From assembly GCF_025370255.1 (NCBI RefSeq), contig NZ_JAMTCD010000005.1, positions 124,001 to 188,000 of the forward strand: a stretch of DNA of 64,000 bases, given 5' to 3'. The notes beneath the pieces were generated by a model. It made no database searches. It was not told where the DNA came from and worked only from the letters and a program-made list of their open reading frames with translations. Every line of letters begins with the position of its first letter. The first letter of the stretch is position 1. The position numbers and the translations under genes were made by a program. Positions 47,903 to 56,054 of this stretch are shown here, piece by piece. This stretch comes from Shewanella holmiensis (GTDB taxonomy: Bacteria > Pseudomonadota > Gammaproteobacteria > Enterobacterales > Shewanellaceae).

Positions 47903-49495
47903 ATGAGTACAACTACGCACGATACTGCTGCAGTCCATGACGATCATCACCATGGTGCCCCAAAAGGCATTATGCGCTGGCTGCTAACCACCAACCATAA
48001 AGATATTGGATCGTTATATTTATGGTTCAGTTTTATTATGTTTTTAACTGGCGGAGCCATGGCTATGGTTATCCGCGCCGAGTTATTCCAACCTGGATTA
48101 CAACTGGTTGAACCTAACTTTTTTAATCAAATGACCACAGTTCATGGACTTATCATGGTGTTTGGTGCCGTTATGCCTGCCTTCACTGGCTTAGCTAACT
48201 GGTTAATCCCTATGATGATTGGTGCGCCAGATATGGCACTACCACGAATGAACAACTGGAGTTTTTGGATATTACCTTTCGCGTTTGCTATTTTGCTTAG
48301 CTCGCTATTTATGGAGGGCGGCGGCCCCAACTTTGGTTGGACATTCTATGCGCCACTATCGACAACCTATAGCCCTGATAGTACAGCGCTATTTGTATTC
48401 TCGGTGCATATTATGGGGATCAGCTCAATCATGGGTGCAATCAATGTGATTGTAACCATTGTCAATATGCGTGCCCCAGGCATGACATGGATGAAGCTAC
48501 CCTTGTTTGTTTGGACATGGTTAATCACAGCTTTCTTATTAATTGCTGTGATGCCAGTGCTTGCTGGTGCAGTCACCATGGTACTGACGGATAAGTTTTT
48601 CGGCACCAGCTTTTTTGATGCTGCGGGTGGTGGTGATCCCGTCATGTTCCAGCATATCTTCTGGTTCTTTGGGCATCCGGAAGTGTACATTATGATTTTA
48701 CCGTCGTTCGGTATCATCTCTGCCATCATTCCAGCGTTCAGCCGTAAAAAGTTATTTGGTTATTCATCCATGGTATACGCAACGGCCAGTATTGCGATTC
48801 TGTCATTCTTAGTGTGGGCACACCATATGTTCACCACAGGTATGCCGGTATTTGCTGAATTGTTCTTTATGTATTGCACCATGTTGATAGCGGTTCCCAC
48901 AGGGGTAAAAGTCTTCAACTGGGTTGCCACAATGTGGCGGGGATCGATGACGTTTGAAACGCCAATGCTTTTCGCCCTCGCCTTTATCATTCTGTTTACC
49001 ATTGGTGGTTTTTCAGGATTGATGCTAGCAATCACCCCAGCAGATTTTCAGTACCACGATACTTACTTCGTTGTTGCGCATTTCCATTATGTGTTAGTAA
49101 CTGGAGCGGTATTCTCCATTATGGCAGCGGCTTATTATTGGCTGCCTAAATGGACTGGGCATATGTATAGCGAAACCTTAGGAAAATGGCACTTTTGGTG
49201 TTCGGTTATTTCAGTCAACGTGCTGTTTTTCCCGATGCACTTTTTAGGCCTTGCGGGTATGCCGCGTCGGATACCTGATTATGCAATTCAATTTGCTGAT
49301 ATCAATCAAATTGTATCCATTGGTGGATTCGCCTTTGGCTTGTCGCAGCTAATTTTCTTAGCCGTGGTCATTAAATGCATCAAAGGCGGAGAAAAAGCAC
49401 CAGATAAACCATGGGAAGGCGCTGAAGGATTAGAGTGGACAATCCCAAGTCCTGCGCCTTATCACTCGTTTACAACGCCACCAGAGGTGAAATGA
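47903..49495 (+). CDS. coxA: Cytochrome c oxidase subunit I
   Basis: The catalytic subunit, 530 residues with twelve membrane segments. Heme and copper ligands and channel residues are visible: [15 protein letters not shown] near residue 80, [15 protein letters not shown] near 255 (with the His-Tyr cross-link), [10 protein letters not shown] near 305, GVKVFNW near 335 (K-channel Lys), and [15 protein letters not shown] near 385. It reduces oxygen to water. It is nine bases downstream of coxB and followed at once by ctaG. Confidence 0.97.
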   Translation: MSTTTHDTAAVHDDHHHGAPKGIMRWLLTTNHKDIGSLYLWFSFIMFLTGGAMAMVIRAELFQPGLQLVEPNFFNQMTTVHGLIMVFGAVMPAFTGLANWLIPMMIGAPDMALPRMNNWSFWILPFAFAILLSSLFMEGGGPNFGWTFYAPLSTTYSPDSTALFVFSVHIMGISSIMGAINVIVTIVNMRAPGMTWMKLPLFVWTWLITAFLLIAVMPVLAGAVTMVLTDKFFGTSFFDAAGGGDPVMFQHIFWFFGHPEVYIMILPSFGIISAIIPAFSRKKLFGYSSMVYATASIAILSFLVWAHHMFTTGMPVFAELFFMYCTMLIAVPTGVKVFNWVATMWRGSMTFETPMLFALAFIILFTIGGFSGLMLAITPADFQYHDTYFVVAHFHYVLVTGAVFSIMAAAYYWLPKWTGHMYSETLGKWHFWCSVISVNVLFFPMHFLGLAGMPRRIPDYAIQFADINQIVSIGGFAFGLSQLIFLAVVIKCIKGGEKAPDKPWEGAEGLEWTIPSPAPYHSFTTPPEVK

Positions 49496-49496
49496 G

Positions 49497-50060
49497 ATGA
49501 GTCAGCCAACCAAATCAAACCGTAAGTTACTCACCATGCTAACACTTGGTGCTGTGGGCATGTTTGGTTTTGGTTTTGCGCTGGTGCCTCTTTACGATGT
49601 GCTATGTGACACTTTAGGTATTAATGGAAAAACCCAAAATACTGCAAGTACATACGAAGCTGTCATTGTTGATAAAAGTCGCACTGTTACTATAGAGTTT
49701 GTTGCCCAAATACAGCCCGGCATGCCGTGGGAGTTTTCTCCCACGGTAAATCGCATTCAAGTTCATCCAGGTGAACTAACCCATGCTAAATTTCATGCCA
49801 AAAACCTGTCAGCAAACAACACCATTGGCCAAGCAATACCCTCAGTATCGCCTGGTCAAGGTGCTGCCTATTTTAATAAAACAGAGTGCTTTTGTTTTAA
49901 TCAACAACCACTAGCGGCATCAGCCAGTGCTGAACTCCCATTGATTTTTTACGTGGATCCCGATTTACCGGAATCCATTAACACCTTGACTCTCTCTTAT
50001 ACCCTTTACGACATTACCGCTAAAGTCGGTAGTGGCTTAAAGCAAGGAGCAGCAAAATGA
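49497..50060 (+). CDS. ctaG: Cytochrome c oxidase assembly protein CtaG/Cox11
   Basis: A 187-residue membrane-anchored copper chaperone that supplies CuB to subunit I. It has one N-terminal membrane segment (LTLGAVGMFGFGFALVPLYDVLC), a periplasmic beta-domain, and the copper motif KTECFCFNQQ near residue 137. It sits between coxA and coxC as in most proteobacterial operons, and the coxC start overlaps its stop. Confidence 0.94.
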   Translation: MSQPTKSNRKLLTMLTLGAVGMFGFGFALVPLYDVLCDTLGINGKTQNTASTYEAVIVDKSRTVTIEFVAQIQPGMPWEFSPTVNRIQVHPGELTHAKFHAKNLSANNTIGQAIPSVSPGQGAAYFNKTECFCFNQQPLAASASAELPLIFYVDPDLPESINTLTLSYTLYDITAKVGSGLKQGAAK

Positions 50061-50932
50061 CCACAAAGCATGAAGCCTATTATGTGCCAGCACAAAGTGC
50101 CTGGCCTATCATTGGTGCCATTGGCCTTTTCTTAATCGCCTTTGGCGCAGGCAGTTACGTACAACAATTATCAACAGAAGAAAGTTATGGCGGTTATATT
50201 CTTATTGCCGGTATAGCTGTAATTTTATTTATGATTTTTGGTTGGTTTAAAACCGTCATTGATGAATCAATGGCAGGTTTATACTCAGCCCAAATGGACC
50301 GTTCATTCCGTCAAGGAATGAGTTGGTTTATTTTCTCGGAAATTATGTTCTTCGGGGCTTTTTTTGGCGCGTTATTCTACGCCAGAATGGTTGCGGTACC
50401 TTGGTTAGGTGGCGCGTCAAATAATGCCATGACCCATGAAGTTTTATGGCCGGCATTTGAAGCCATTTGGCCTTTAGTCACCACACCTGATGGCACCAAA
50501 ACAGAAGCTATGCCATGGACCGGGTTACCATTAATCAATACGATTTTACTGTTAACCTCCTCTGTCACACTGCATTTTGCTCACACCAGTTTAGAAAAAG
50601 CCAAACGCACACCATTAAAAATTTGGTTAGCGCTGACCATTTTATTAGGTATCGCCTTCTTGGTTTTACAGGTAGAAGAGTACAGCCACGCTTACCATGA
50701 AATGGGCTTAACGCTTGAGTCGGGGATCTACGGTAATACCTTCTTTCTGTTAACCGGCTTTCATGGCATGCATGTCACTTTAGGAACCGTGTTCTTAATT
50801 GTATTGCTATTACGGGTGTTAAAAGGTCACTTCACAACCGACAAGCATTTTGCTTTCCAGGCAGGCAGCTGGTATTGGCATTTTGTTGATGTGGTGTGGT
50901 TATGTTTATTTGTGTTCGTTTACGTACTGTAA
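50057..50932 (+). CDS. coxC: Cytochrome c oxidase subunit III
   Basis: A 291-residue membrane protein with seven hydrophobic segments. Typical features are SWFIFSEIMFFGAFFGALFYAR near residue 90, LVLQVEEYSHAY near 205, GFHGMHVTLGTVFLIVLLLR near 235 and the end YWHFVDVVWLCLFVFVYVL. It stabilises the oxidase core. Confidence 0.96.
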   Translation: MTTKHEAYYVPAQSAWPIIGAIGLFLIAFGAGSYVQQLSTEESYGGYILIAGIAVILFMIFGWFKTVIDESMAGLYSAQMDRSFRQGMSWFIFSEIMFFGAFFGALFYARMVAVPWLGGASNNAMTHEVLWPAFEAIWPLVTTPDGTKTEAMPWTGLPLINTILLLTSSVTLHFAHTSLEKAKRTPLKIWLALTILLGIAFLVLQVEEYSHAYHEMGLTLESGIYGNTFFLLTGFHGMHVTLGTVFLIVLLLRVLKGHFTTDKHFAFQAGSWYWHFVDVVWLCLFVFVYVL

Positions 50933-50941
50933 ACACGCTGA

Positions 50942-51160
50942 TTAATAAGGCCGTGGGTTAGGTTGAATAATGCCTAATGCCATGGCCAACAGCAGTAAAA
51001 TAACAACAAGGGCAGAAAACATCACTCTTCGACCTAAAAAAGGACTCATAGATTGTTTGTTTTCTCCTTTAACCATAATAAATAATGCACGGGCTAAATT
51101 AAACATAATGAATACAAGCAGTAGCACTAAAACTAACTTAACTAACAATGGGGCTGTCAC
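50942..51160 (-). CDS. DUF2909-like twin-transmembrane protein
   Basis: A 72-residue protein with two hydrophobic segments (LLVKLVLVLLLVFIMFNLARALFIM and VMFSALVVILLLLAMALGII) and a short charged loop ENKQSMSPFLGRR. This matches DUF2909, small proteins found in cox loci. It reads against the operon. The start is GTG with agagga seven bases upstream; the frame is open further upstream but lacks sense. Its 5' end overlaps the 5' end of SURF1 on the opposite strand by about 53 bases. Confidence 0.72.
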   Translation of the reverse strand: MTAPLLVKLVLVLLLVFIMFNLARALFIMVKGENKQSMSPFLGRRVMFSALVVILLLLAMALGIIQPNPRPY

Positions 51161-51926
51161 AGGCAATCCTCTTGCGGGTTTAGGTTGGGCCGCGTTTGTT
51201 TTTATTGTCATCACTGTGGCGGTGTTTAGCATTTTGGTCAAGTTAGGATTATGGCAACTGGAACGTGCAGAATTCAAACGTGCATGGGATATCACGTTAA
51301 ACGAGCGGCAAAACCAAGCAGCAATAAATTTTGATTCATTATTGCAAGTCATTGCGGAGCACACATCAAACGCTAATTCAGAACAACAAACCTTAACAGG
51401 ATATCGCATTGCCGTATCGGTATCACCGGTATCGAAGCAGGTACTACTGCTCGATAATCAAATATACATGGGTCAGGTAGGTTATTTGGCTTATCAGGTG
51501 TTTCAAGTCAACGCCTCGTCACCGCATTTATTAGTTGAACTCGGTTTTGTGCCCGCCGATAAAGACCGCCGAATTTTGCCTGACATCAGCTCGATTTCAA
51601 CGGGAAGATACAAGCTGATTGGACGCATTTATCAAAAACAGACCAATCCATTAAGCGATCATTTAATGGCTGAAACAGGTAACCCAATGCGCTTCCAAAA
51701 TTTAAATATAGATGAATTATCGCAGCTGCTGGGGTATCCATTATTACCTGTGGTGTTGCAACCAGATAACGTACCTGATTTAAGTTTGCCACAACCGTGG
51801 CAACCTATTCCGTTATCAGCACAAAAACATCAAGGATATGCTTTACAGTGGTTCACTATGGCCGCGGTATTTTTAGGGTTAATGGCATGGCTGGCACACA
51901 AAAAGTGGCAAGCTGGCGCTCATTAA
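51108..51926 (+). CDS. SURF1 family oxidase assembly protein
   Basis: A 272-residue SURF1/Shy1-type protein with two membrane segments at its ends (WAAFVFIVITVAVFSILVKLG and FTMAAVFLGLMAWLAHK) enclosing a periplasmic domain. KLGLWQLERAEFKRA near residue 45 is the family hallmark. It aids heme a insertion into subunit I. The start at MNTSSSTKTN is the best available but has a poor ribosome site. The frame is open back to 50970, through the DUF2909-like gene on the other strand. Confidence 0.85.
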   Translation: MNTSSSTKTNLTNNGAVTGNPLAGLGWAAFVFIVITVAVFSILVKLGLWQLERAEFKRAWDITLNERQNQAAINFDSLLQVIAEHTSNANSEQQTLTGYRIAVSVSPVSKQVLLLDNQIYMGQVGYLAYQVFQVNASSPHLLVELGFVPADKDRRILPDISSISTGRYKLIGRIYQKQTNPLSDHLMAETGNPMRFQNLNIDELSQLLGYPLLPVVLQPDNVPDLSLPQPWQPIPLSAQKHQGYALQWFTMAAVFLGLMAWLAHKKWQAGAH

Positions 51927-51967
51927 GCATTTTTCATCAACATTAAGCAGTAAGAAGAGGAGCTAGA

Positions 51968-52519
51968 ATGAACTCCCAGCCCAAAAGAAGTAATAAAACA
52001 CTCATCATATTGTTAGTCGTTTTTGTACTGCCCGTTGCCTTAGCCAAATTGGTATTAAGCTTAGATCTCTACCATGGCGGCGCCACCAACAAAGGGGCAT
52101 TGTTAAATACCGAGCTGACCTACAGCGCGTTAAATATGGTGAATCCGAAACCACATCTGTGGCAAATGGTGTACTTGCTGCCTGAAAAATGTGGCGAGCA
52201 ATGTATGGATAGACTCTATGTGATTAACCAAAGTCATATAGCGCTAGGACGAGACCGAGACCGCGTTAGCCCAATTATATTACTGCAAAATAACAGCGAC
52301 CTAGACGCACTTAAGCAACTCCATATTCAATTTGAAACAGCCCCCAGCAATGCACAAATAGCCGCATTATTAACCCAACAACAGATGATCATTATCGATC
52401 CGTTAGGCAGTCTAGTTATGCAATACGATGGCGTATCGGGTCGTGAGGCCAGCATAGCTCAAGGCAAATCAATGATTGCCGACCTGCGTAAAATGCTGAA
52501 GTTGTCGAGGGTTGGCTAA
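51968..52519 (+). CDS. Membrane-anchored Sco-like protein of the cox locus
   Basis: A 183-residue protein with one N-terminal membrane segment (LIILLVVFVLPVALAKLVLSL) and a periplasmic domain of thioredoxin-like layout. It has a CGEQC cysteine pair near residue 75 and a C-terminal IIIDPLGSLVMQYDG, which resembles the final strand-helix of SCO proteins. It is a common unnamed member of gammaproteobacterial cox clusters between SURF1 and ctaA. An assembly role is inferred from location. Its stop overlaps the ctaA start. Confidence 0.8.
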   Translation: MNSQPKRSNKTLIILLVVFVLPVALAKLVLSLDLYHGGATNKGALLNTELTYSALNMVNPKPHLWQMVYLLPEKCGEQCMDRLYVINQSHIALGRDRDRVSPIILLQNNSDLDALKQLHIQFETAPSNAQIAALLTQQQMIIIDPLGSLVMQYDGVSGREASIAQGKSMIADLRKMLKLSRVG

Positions 52520-53499
52520 TGCGCATTCCTCATCTCATCAAATTTACCCTAGTGTTCACCTTAATGGTGATTCTAATGGGGGCTTACACTCGATTATCTG
52601 ATGCAGGTTTAGGCTGCCCTGATTGGCCAGGCTGTTACGGTCATTTAACCGTGCCGAATGAAAGTCATGAATTAGCGAAAGTGGAAGCGCACTTTCCCGA
52701 ACATACCGTTGAACCTGAAAAAGCCTGGCTTGAAATGATCCACCGTTATATTGCGGGCACCTTGGGGTTACTCGTTTTAGTCATTTTGATTTTATGTTTA
52801 AAGCAACCTTCTGCGCCCAAAAAGCTCCCGATATTGATATCCGCTTTAATCATTTTTCAAGCGGCACTTGGCATGTGGACGGTCACCATGAAGCTGATGC
52901 CGATTGTGGTAATGTCACATCTTATAGGTGGGTTTAGTTTATTTTCATTATTATTCATTCTCTATTTACGTACCAAGCCCTTAAGGATCCCGGGCGGCGA
53001 CTTATATGCCAGAAAGCTAGCCCCTATCGCCGCATTTGGGCTTGCAGTGTTGGTGATACAAATTATTTTAGGCGGCTGGACCTCATCAAACTACGCGGCC
53101 TTAGCCTGCACTACATTGCCGATTTGCGAAGGTAATTGGGTTGATAACTTACGCTTTGCCGATGCTTTTTCACCTTTTCAAGGCAACCATCCCAGTTTTG
53201 AATTTGGTGTTTTAGATTATGCGACCAGAATGACAATTCATATTAGCCACCGTATTTGGGGGGTATTAACCGCCATTATTTTAGTGTGGATTGCGATAAA
53301 ACTATTAAAAGCACAATCATCCACAATGCGAAAAAGCGCCTTTTTACTAATTTTGTTAGTGATAGCGCAAGTGGCACTTGGGATCAGCAATGTAGTGATG
53401 CACTTACCATTAGGCATCGCAGTTTCTCACAATGGCGGCGCGGCATTACTGTTGCTAACCATGGTATTTATCAACTACGCCCTATGGCGTAAAGCGTAA
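52519..53499 (+). CDS. ctaA: Heme A synthase (CtaA/Cox15)
   Basis: A 326-residue membrane enzyme that oxidises the C8 methyl of heme o to make heme a. It has about eight hydrophobic segments with conserved histidines (EMIHRYIAGTLG near residue 75, MSHLIGGFSLFSL near 133, IHISHRIWGVLTA near 243, AVSHNGGAALLLL near 303) and the family start RLSDAGLGCPDWPGCYG near 26. It is coupled to the preceding gene and followed by ctaB. Confidence 0.94.
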   Translation: MRIPHLIKFTLVFTLMVILMGAYTRLSDAGLGCPDWPGCYGHLTVPNESHELAKVEAHFPEHTVEPEKAWLEMIHRYIAGTLGLLVLVILILCLKQPSAPKKLPILISALIIFQAALGMWTVTMKLMPIVVMSHLIGGFSLFSLLFILYLRTKPLRIPGGDLYARKLAPIAAFGLAVLVIQIILGGWTSSNYAALACTTLPICEGNWVDNLRFADAFSPFQGNHPSFEFGVLDYATRMTIHISHRIWGVLTAIILVWIAIKLLKAQSSTMRKSAFLLILLVIAQVALGISNVVMHLPLGIAVSHNGGAALLLLTMVFINYALWRKA

Positions 53500-53514
53500 C
53501 CAGAGGACATAACA

Positions 53515-54423
53515 ATGACAAAACCAATCATCCTCAACCCCCCCCATGAGGCTGTTACATTTCAATGGCGTGCCTATTTTGAAATGACCAAACCTAAAGT
53601 CGTCGCGTTAATGCTGCTCACTGTATTGGTCGGCATGTGTTTAGCGGTACCCGGCGTAGTGCCACTTCAGCCTCTTATTGTCGGCATGGTTGGCATTGGA
53701 CTAATGGCTGGTGCTGCGGCAGCATTTAATCACTTAATAGACCGTCGCATTGATGGCTTAATGGCCCGCACTTATAACCGCCCTTTACCGAAAGGGAAAA
53801 TCTCAGGCACCAAGGCTGCGGTATTTGCTGTATCCATTGGGTTGATAGGATTTGTCATGCTTTACGCCTGGGTAAATCCACTGACGGCCTGGCTAACCTT
53901 TGCCAGTTTAATCGGTTATGCCTTGGTTTATACCGCTTATTTGAAACGTGCTACCTCGCAAAATATTGTCATTGGCGGGTTAGCTGGGGCAATGCCACCA
54001 TTATTAGGCTGGACAGCAGTCACTAACGAATTACACGGCCATGCTTTACTCTTGGTTATCATCATTTTCACCTGGACGCCGCCGCACTTTTGGGCATTGG
54101 CGATTCACCGCAGAAAAGAATATGCCAAAGTCGACATTCCCATGCTGCCAGTTACCCATGGTGTTGAATTTACTAAAACGTGTATTTTGTTGTATACCAT
54201 TCTTCTTGCTATCGCGTGTTTACTGCCGGTATTAGTCGGCATGTGTGGTCCGGTTTATCTGGTCGGCTCAACGCTACTCAGTTGTGGGTTTATTTATAAA
54301 GCTTGGCAGCTTAAATACCATGACTACCAAGGCTTAGCGATGAATGTATTTAAATTTTCTATCTATCATTTGATGGTGTTATTCATCGTTTTGTTAGTTG
54401 ATCACTATTTGTGGGTTAACTAA
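53515..54423 (+). CDS. ctaB: Protoheme IX farnesyltransferase
   Basis: A 302-residue UbiA-family prenyltransferase that makes heme o from heme b and farnesyl diphosphate. The diphosphate-binding motif is [21 protein letters not shown] near residue 75, with the second motif [15 protein letters not shown] near 197. It has about nine membrane segments. It precedes the Sco gene and works with CtaA upstream to supply heme a. Confidence 0.95.
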   Translation: MTKPIILNPPHEAVTFQWRAYFEMTKPKVVALMLLTVLVGMCLAVPGVVPLQPLIVGMVGIGLMAGAAAAFNHLIDRRIDGLMARTYNRPLPKGKISGTKAAVFAVSIGLIGFVMLYAWVNPLTAWLTFASLIGYALVYTAYLKRATSQNIVIGGLAGAMPPLLGWTAVTNELHGHALLLVIIIFTWTPPHFWALAIHRRKEYAKVDIPMLPVTHGVEFTKTCILLYTILLAIACLLPVLVGMCGPVYLVGSTLLSCGFIYKAWQLKYHDYQGLAMNVFKFSIYHLMVLFIVLLVDHYLWVN

Positions 54424-54482
54424 ATCCTGTTGCAATAAAGCTTCTTTAATAAGAATGACACTCATAACCAAGGGCGTGCTAA

Positions 54483-55145
54483 ATGCGTAAACGCAGTATC
54501 ATTGTGGCACTGATGGCGGTGGCGATAGGCGGTTTCACGGCCTATCAATGGCAAACGCCACCGGCCAATTCATCCACACAAATGCATCACTCTCAATACA
54601 AAAATATCGAGCTAGCTACTGGCTTTATTTACGATAACCCAAGAAAACTAGCCACTTTTAGCCTCAGCGATCAACACGGCAACCCTTTCACAAATCAAGA
54701 TTTACAAGGTAAGTGGAGCCTCTTTTTTATTGGCTTCACCTCTTGCCCTGATGTCTGCCCAACCACATTAAATAAGCTAGCTGCCGCCTACCCTGAGCTG
54801 CAGGAAATCTCTGCCGATATACAGGTTGTTTTTGTGTCCGCCGATCCCCAACGCGATACCCAAGTTAAACGTTTAGACTACATCAACTTTTTTAACCGCG
54901 ATTTTAAAGCCATAACGGCAGAACATAGCCAGTTGTTTCCTTTCAGCCGTGATCTCGGCTTTGTTTATGCGATGGTTGGGGAGGGAGAAAATTACCAAAT
55001 CGATCACAGTGCTTCTTATGTACTGGTCTCCCCCACAGGCGAAAAAACCGCAGTGTTTAGGGCTAAGCCGAAACCCGGTTTACCACCTCAAATACTCAAT
55101 GAAGAGTTAATTGCTGATTTTAAAAAGATTGTTAATAATGCATAA
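54483..55145 (+). CDS. SCO1/SenC copper chaperone
   Basis: A 220-residue membrane-anchored thioredoxin-fold protein that delivers copper to CuA of subunit II. It has an N-terminal membrane segment (IIVALMAVAIGGFTAY), the copper-binding CxxxC in TSCPDVCPTT near residue 97, and the ligand histidine in QIDHSASYVL near 178. It ends the cox locus. A weak hairpin follows. Confidence 0.93.
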   Translation: MRKRSIIVALMAVAIGGFTAYQWQTPPANSSTQMHHSQYKNIELATGFIYDNPRKLATFSLSDQHGNPFTNQDLQGKWSLFFIGFTSCPDVCPTTLNKLAAAYPELQEISADIQVVFVSADPQRDTQVKRLDYINFFNRDFKAITAEHSQLFPFSRDLGFVYAMVGEGENYQIDHSASYVLVSPTGEKTAVFRAKPKPGLPPQILNEELIADFKKIVNNA

Positions 55146-55164
55146 GCCGATTTAAGATCGGTTT
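55144..55164 (+). terminator. Weak hairpin after the SCO1 gene
   Basis: aagccgat pairs with atcggttt (one G-U) around a 5-base loop, followed by a short T-run. It may end the cox transcript before the che operon. Confidence 0.4.
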
Positions 55165-55377
55165 ACATTACTCGATTTGATCAGTAACGTGTGATCTTGT
55201 GTTTAATACTATTTGAATTCACGCTTACAATTAGCCATACGCTATCCGCTAACTCTGCCCGTGAACCCGACTGCAACACTTGGTTTATAATAATCTACGT
55301 AAAACCATGATTAATATTGCTCAAATAGTAATAAAGGCTATATTTTAATAAGTTGCTGTTAACGGTTGGAATACTGC

Positions 55378-55659
55378 ATGACTGAAACCACTCTAGATTT
55401 AGGCGCGGCGATTACAATTCGTAATATACAGCCAATATATTCTCAGCTTGCTAATCATTTACAGCAAACCACACCATTTATTATTGATGCCAGCAAACTG
55501 ACCAAAGTGGATACTGCCGGAGCGCAGTTACTGTTTTTACTGCATCAAACCTGTATCAAACGGTCACTTAATGTTACTTGGCTTCCAGCCGATAAAGAGA
55601 TATGCAAGCAATTAGCGTTACTCGCGATTACAATACCACCGCTAATTGGCTCAGTTTAA
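55378..55659 (+). CDS. STAS domain protein
   Basis: A 93-residue STAS-domain protein from MTETTLDLGAA. It has FIIDASKLTKVDTAGAQLLFLLHQ near residue 40, typical of anti-sigma factor antagonists and small STAS proteins of chemotaxis loci. A serine at the regulatory position is not present (the segment reads KVDTAG). It is the first gene of the che operon, twelve bases before cheY. Its partner is not clear from sequence. Confidence 0.85.
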   Translation: MTETTLDLGAAITIRNIQPIYSQLANHLQQTTPFIIDASKLTKVDTAGAQLLFLLHQTCIKRSLNVTWLPADKEICKQLALLAITIPPLIGSV

Positions 55660-55671
55660 AGGACAGTTTTA

Positions 55672-56037
55672 ATGAAAAAAATTCTGGCAGTCGACGATTC
55701 CACCTCCATGCGACAGATGGTCAGCTTTACCTTGCAAACAGCAGGATATGAAGTGCATGTCGCCGCTGATGGCAGTGAAGCTTTGACATTAGCCAAGCAA
55801 ACTCAGTTTGATCTGGTGATCTCTGACATTAATATGCCCGTGATGGATGGCATTACGCTGATTAAAGAATTACGGGCGCTTGACCAGTACCGCTTTACGC
55901 CGTTATTGATGCTGACCACTGAATCTAGCCCAGAAAAAAAACAACAAGGGCGCGCCGCTGGTGCCACAGGCTGGATAGTAAAACCTTTTAATCCGGAACA
56001 ACTTTTGGCAACCGCAGCCAAAGTACTCCGTTTTTAG
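55672..56037 (+). CDS. cheY: CheY-type response regulator
   Basis: A 121-residue single-domain receiver. It shows the acidic pocket in AVDDST, the phosphorylated aspartate D52 in ISDINMPVMDG, the switch threonine in MLTTESS and the lysine in IVKPFNPEQL near 108. It has no output domain, as in CheY. It lies between the STAS gene and cheA. Whether it drives the flagellar motor or another output of this cluster cannot be told from sequence. Confidence 0.93.
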   Translation: MKKILAVDDSTSMRQMVSFTLQTAGYEVHVAADGSEALTLAKQTQFDLVISDINMPVMDGITLIKELRALDQYRFTPLLMLTTESSPEKKQQGRAAGATGWIVKPFNPEQLLATAAKVLRF

Positions 56038-56054
56038 TGATAAGCAGAGAATAA

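Noticed and set aside
51161-51409. 5' extension of the DUF2909-like frame through SURF1 antisense
   Set aside because: The extra residues have no DUF2909 character, and a GTG with a good ribosome site marks a start at 51160.
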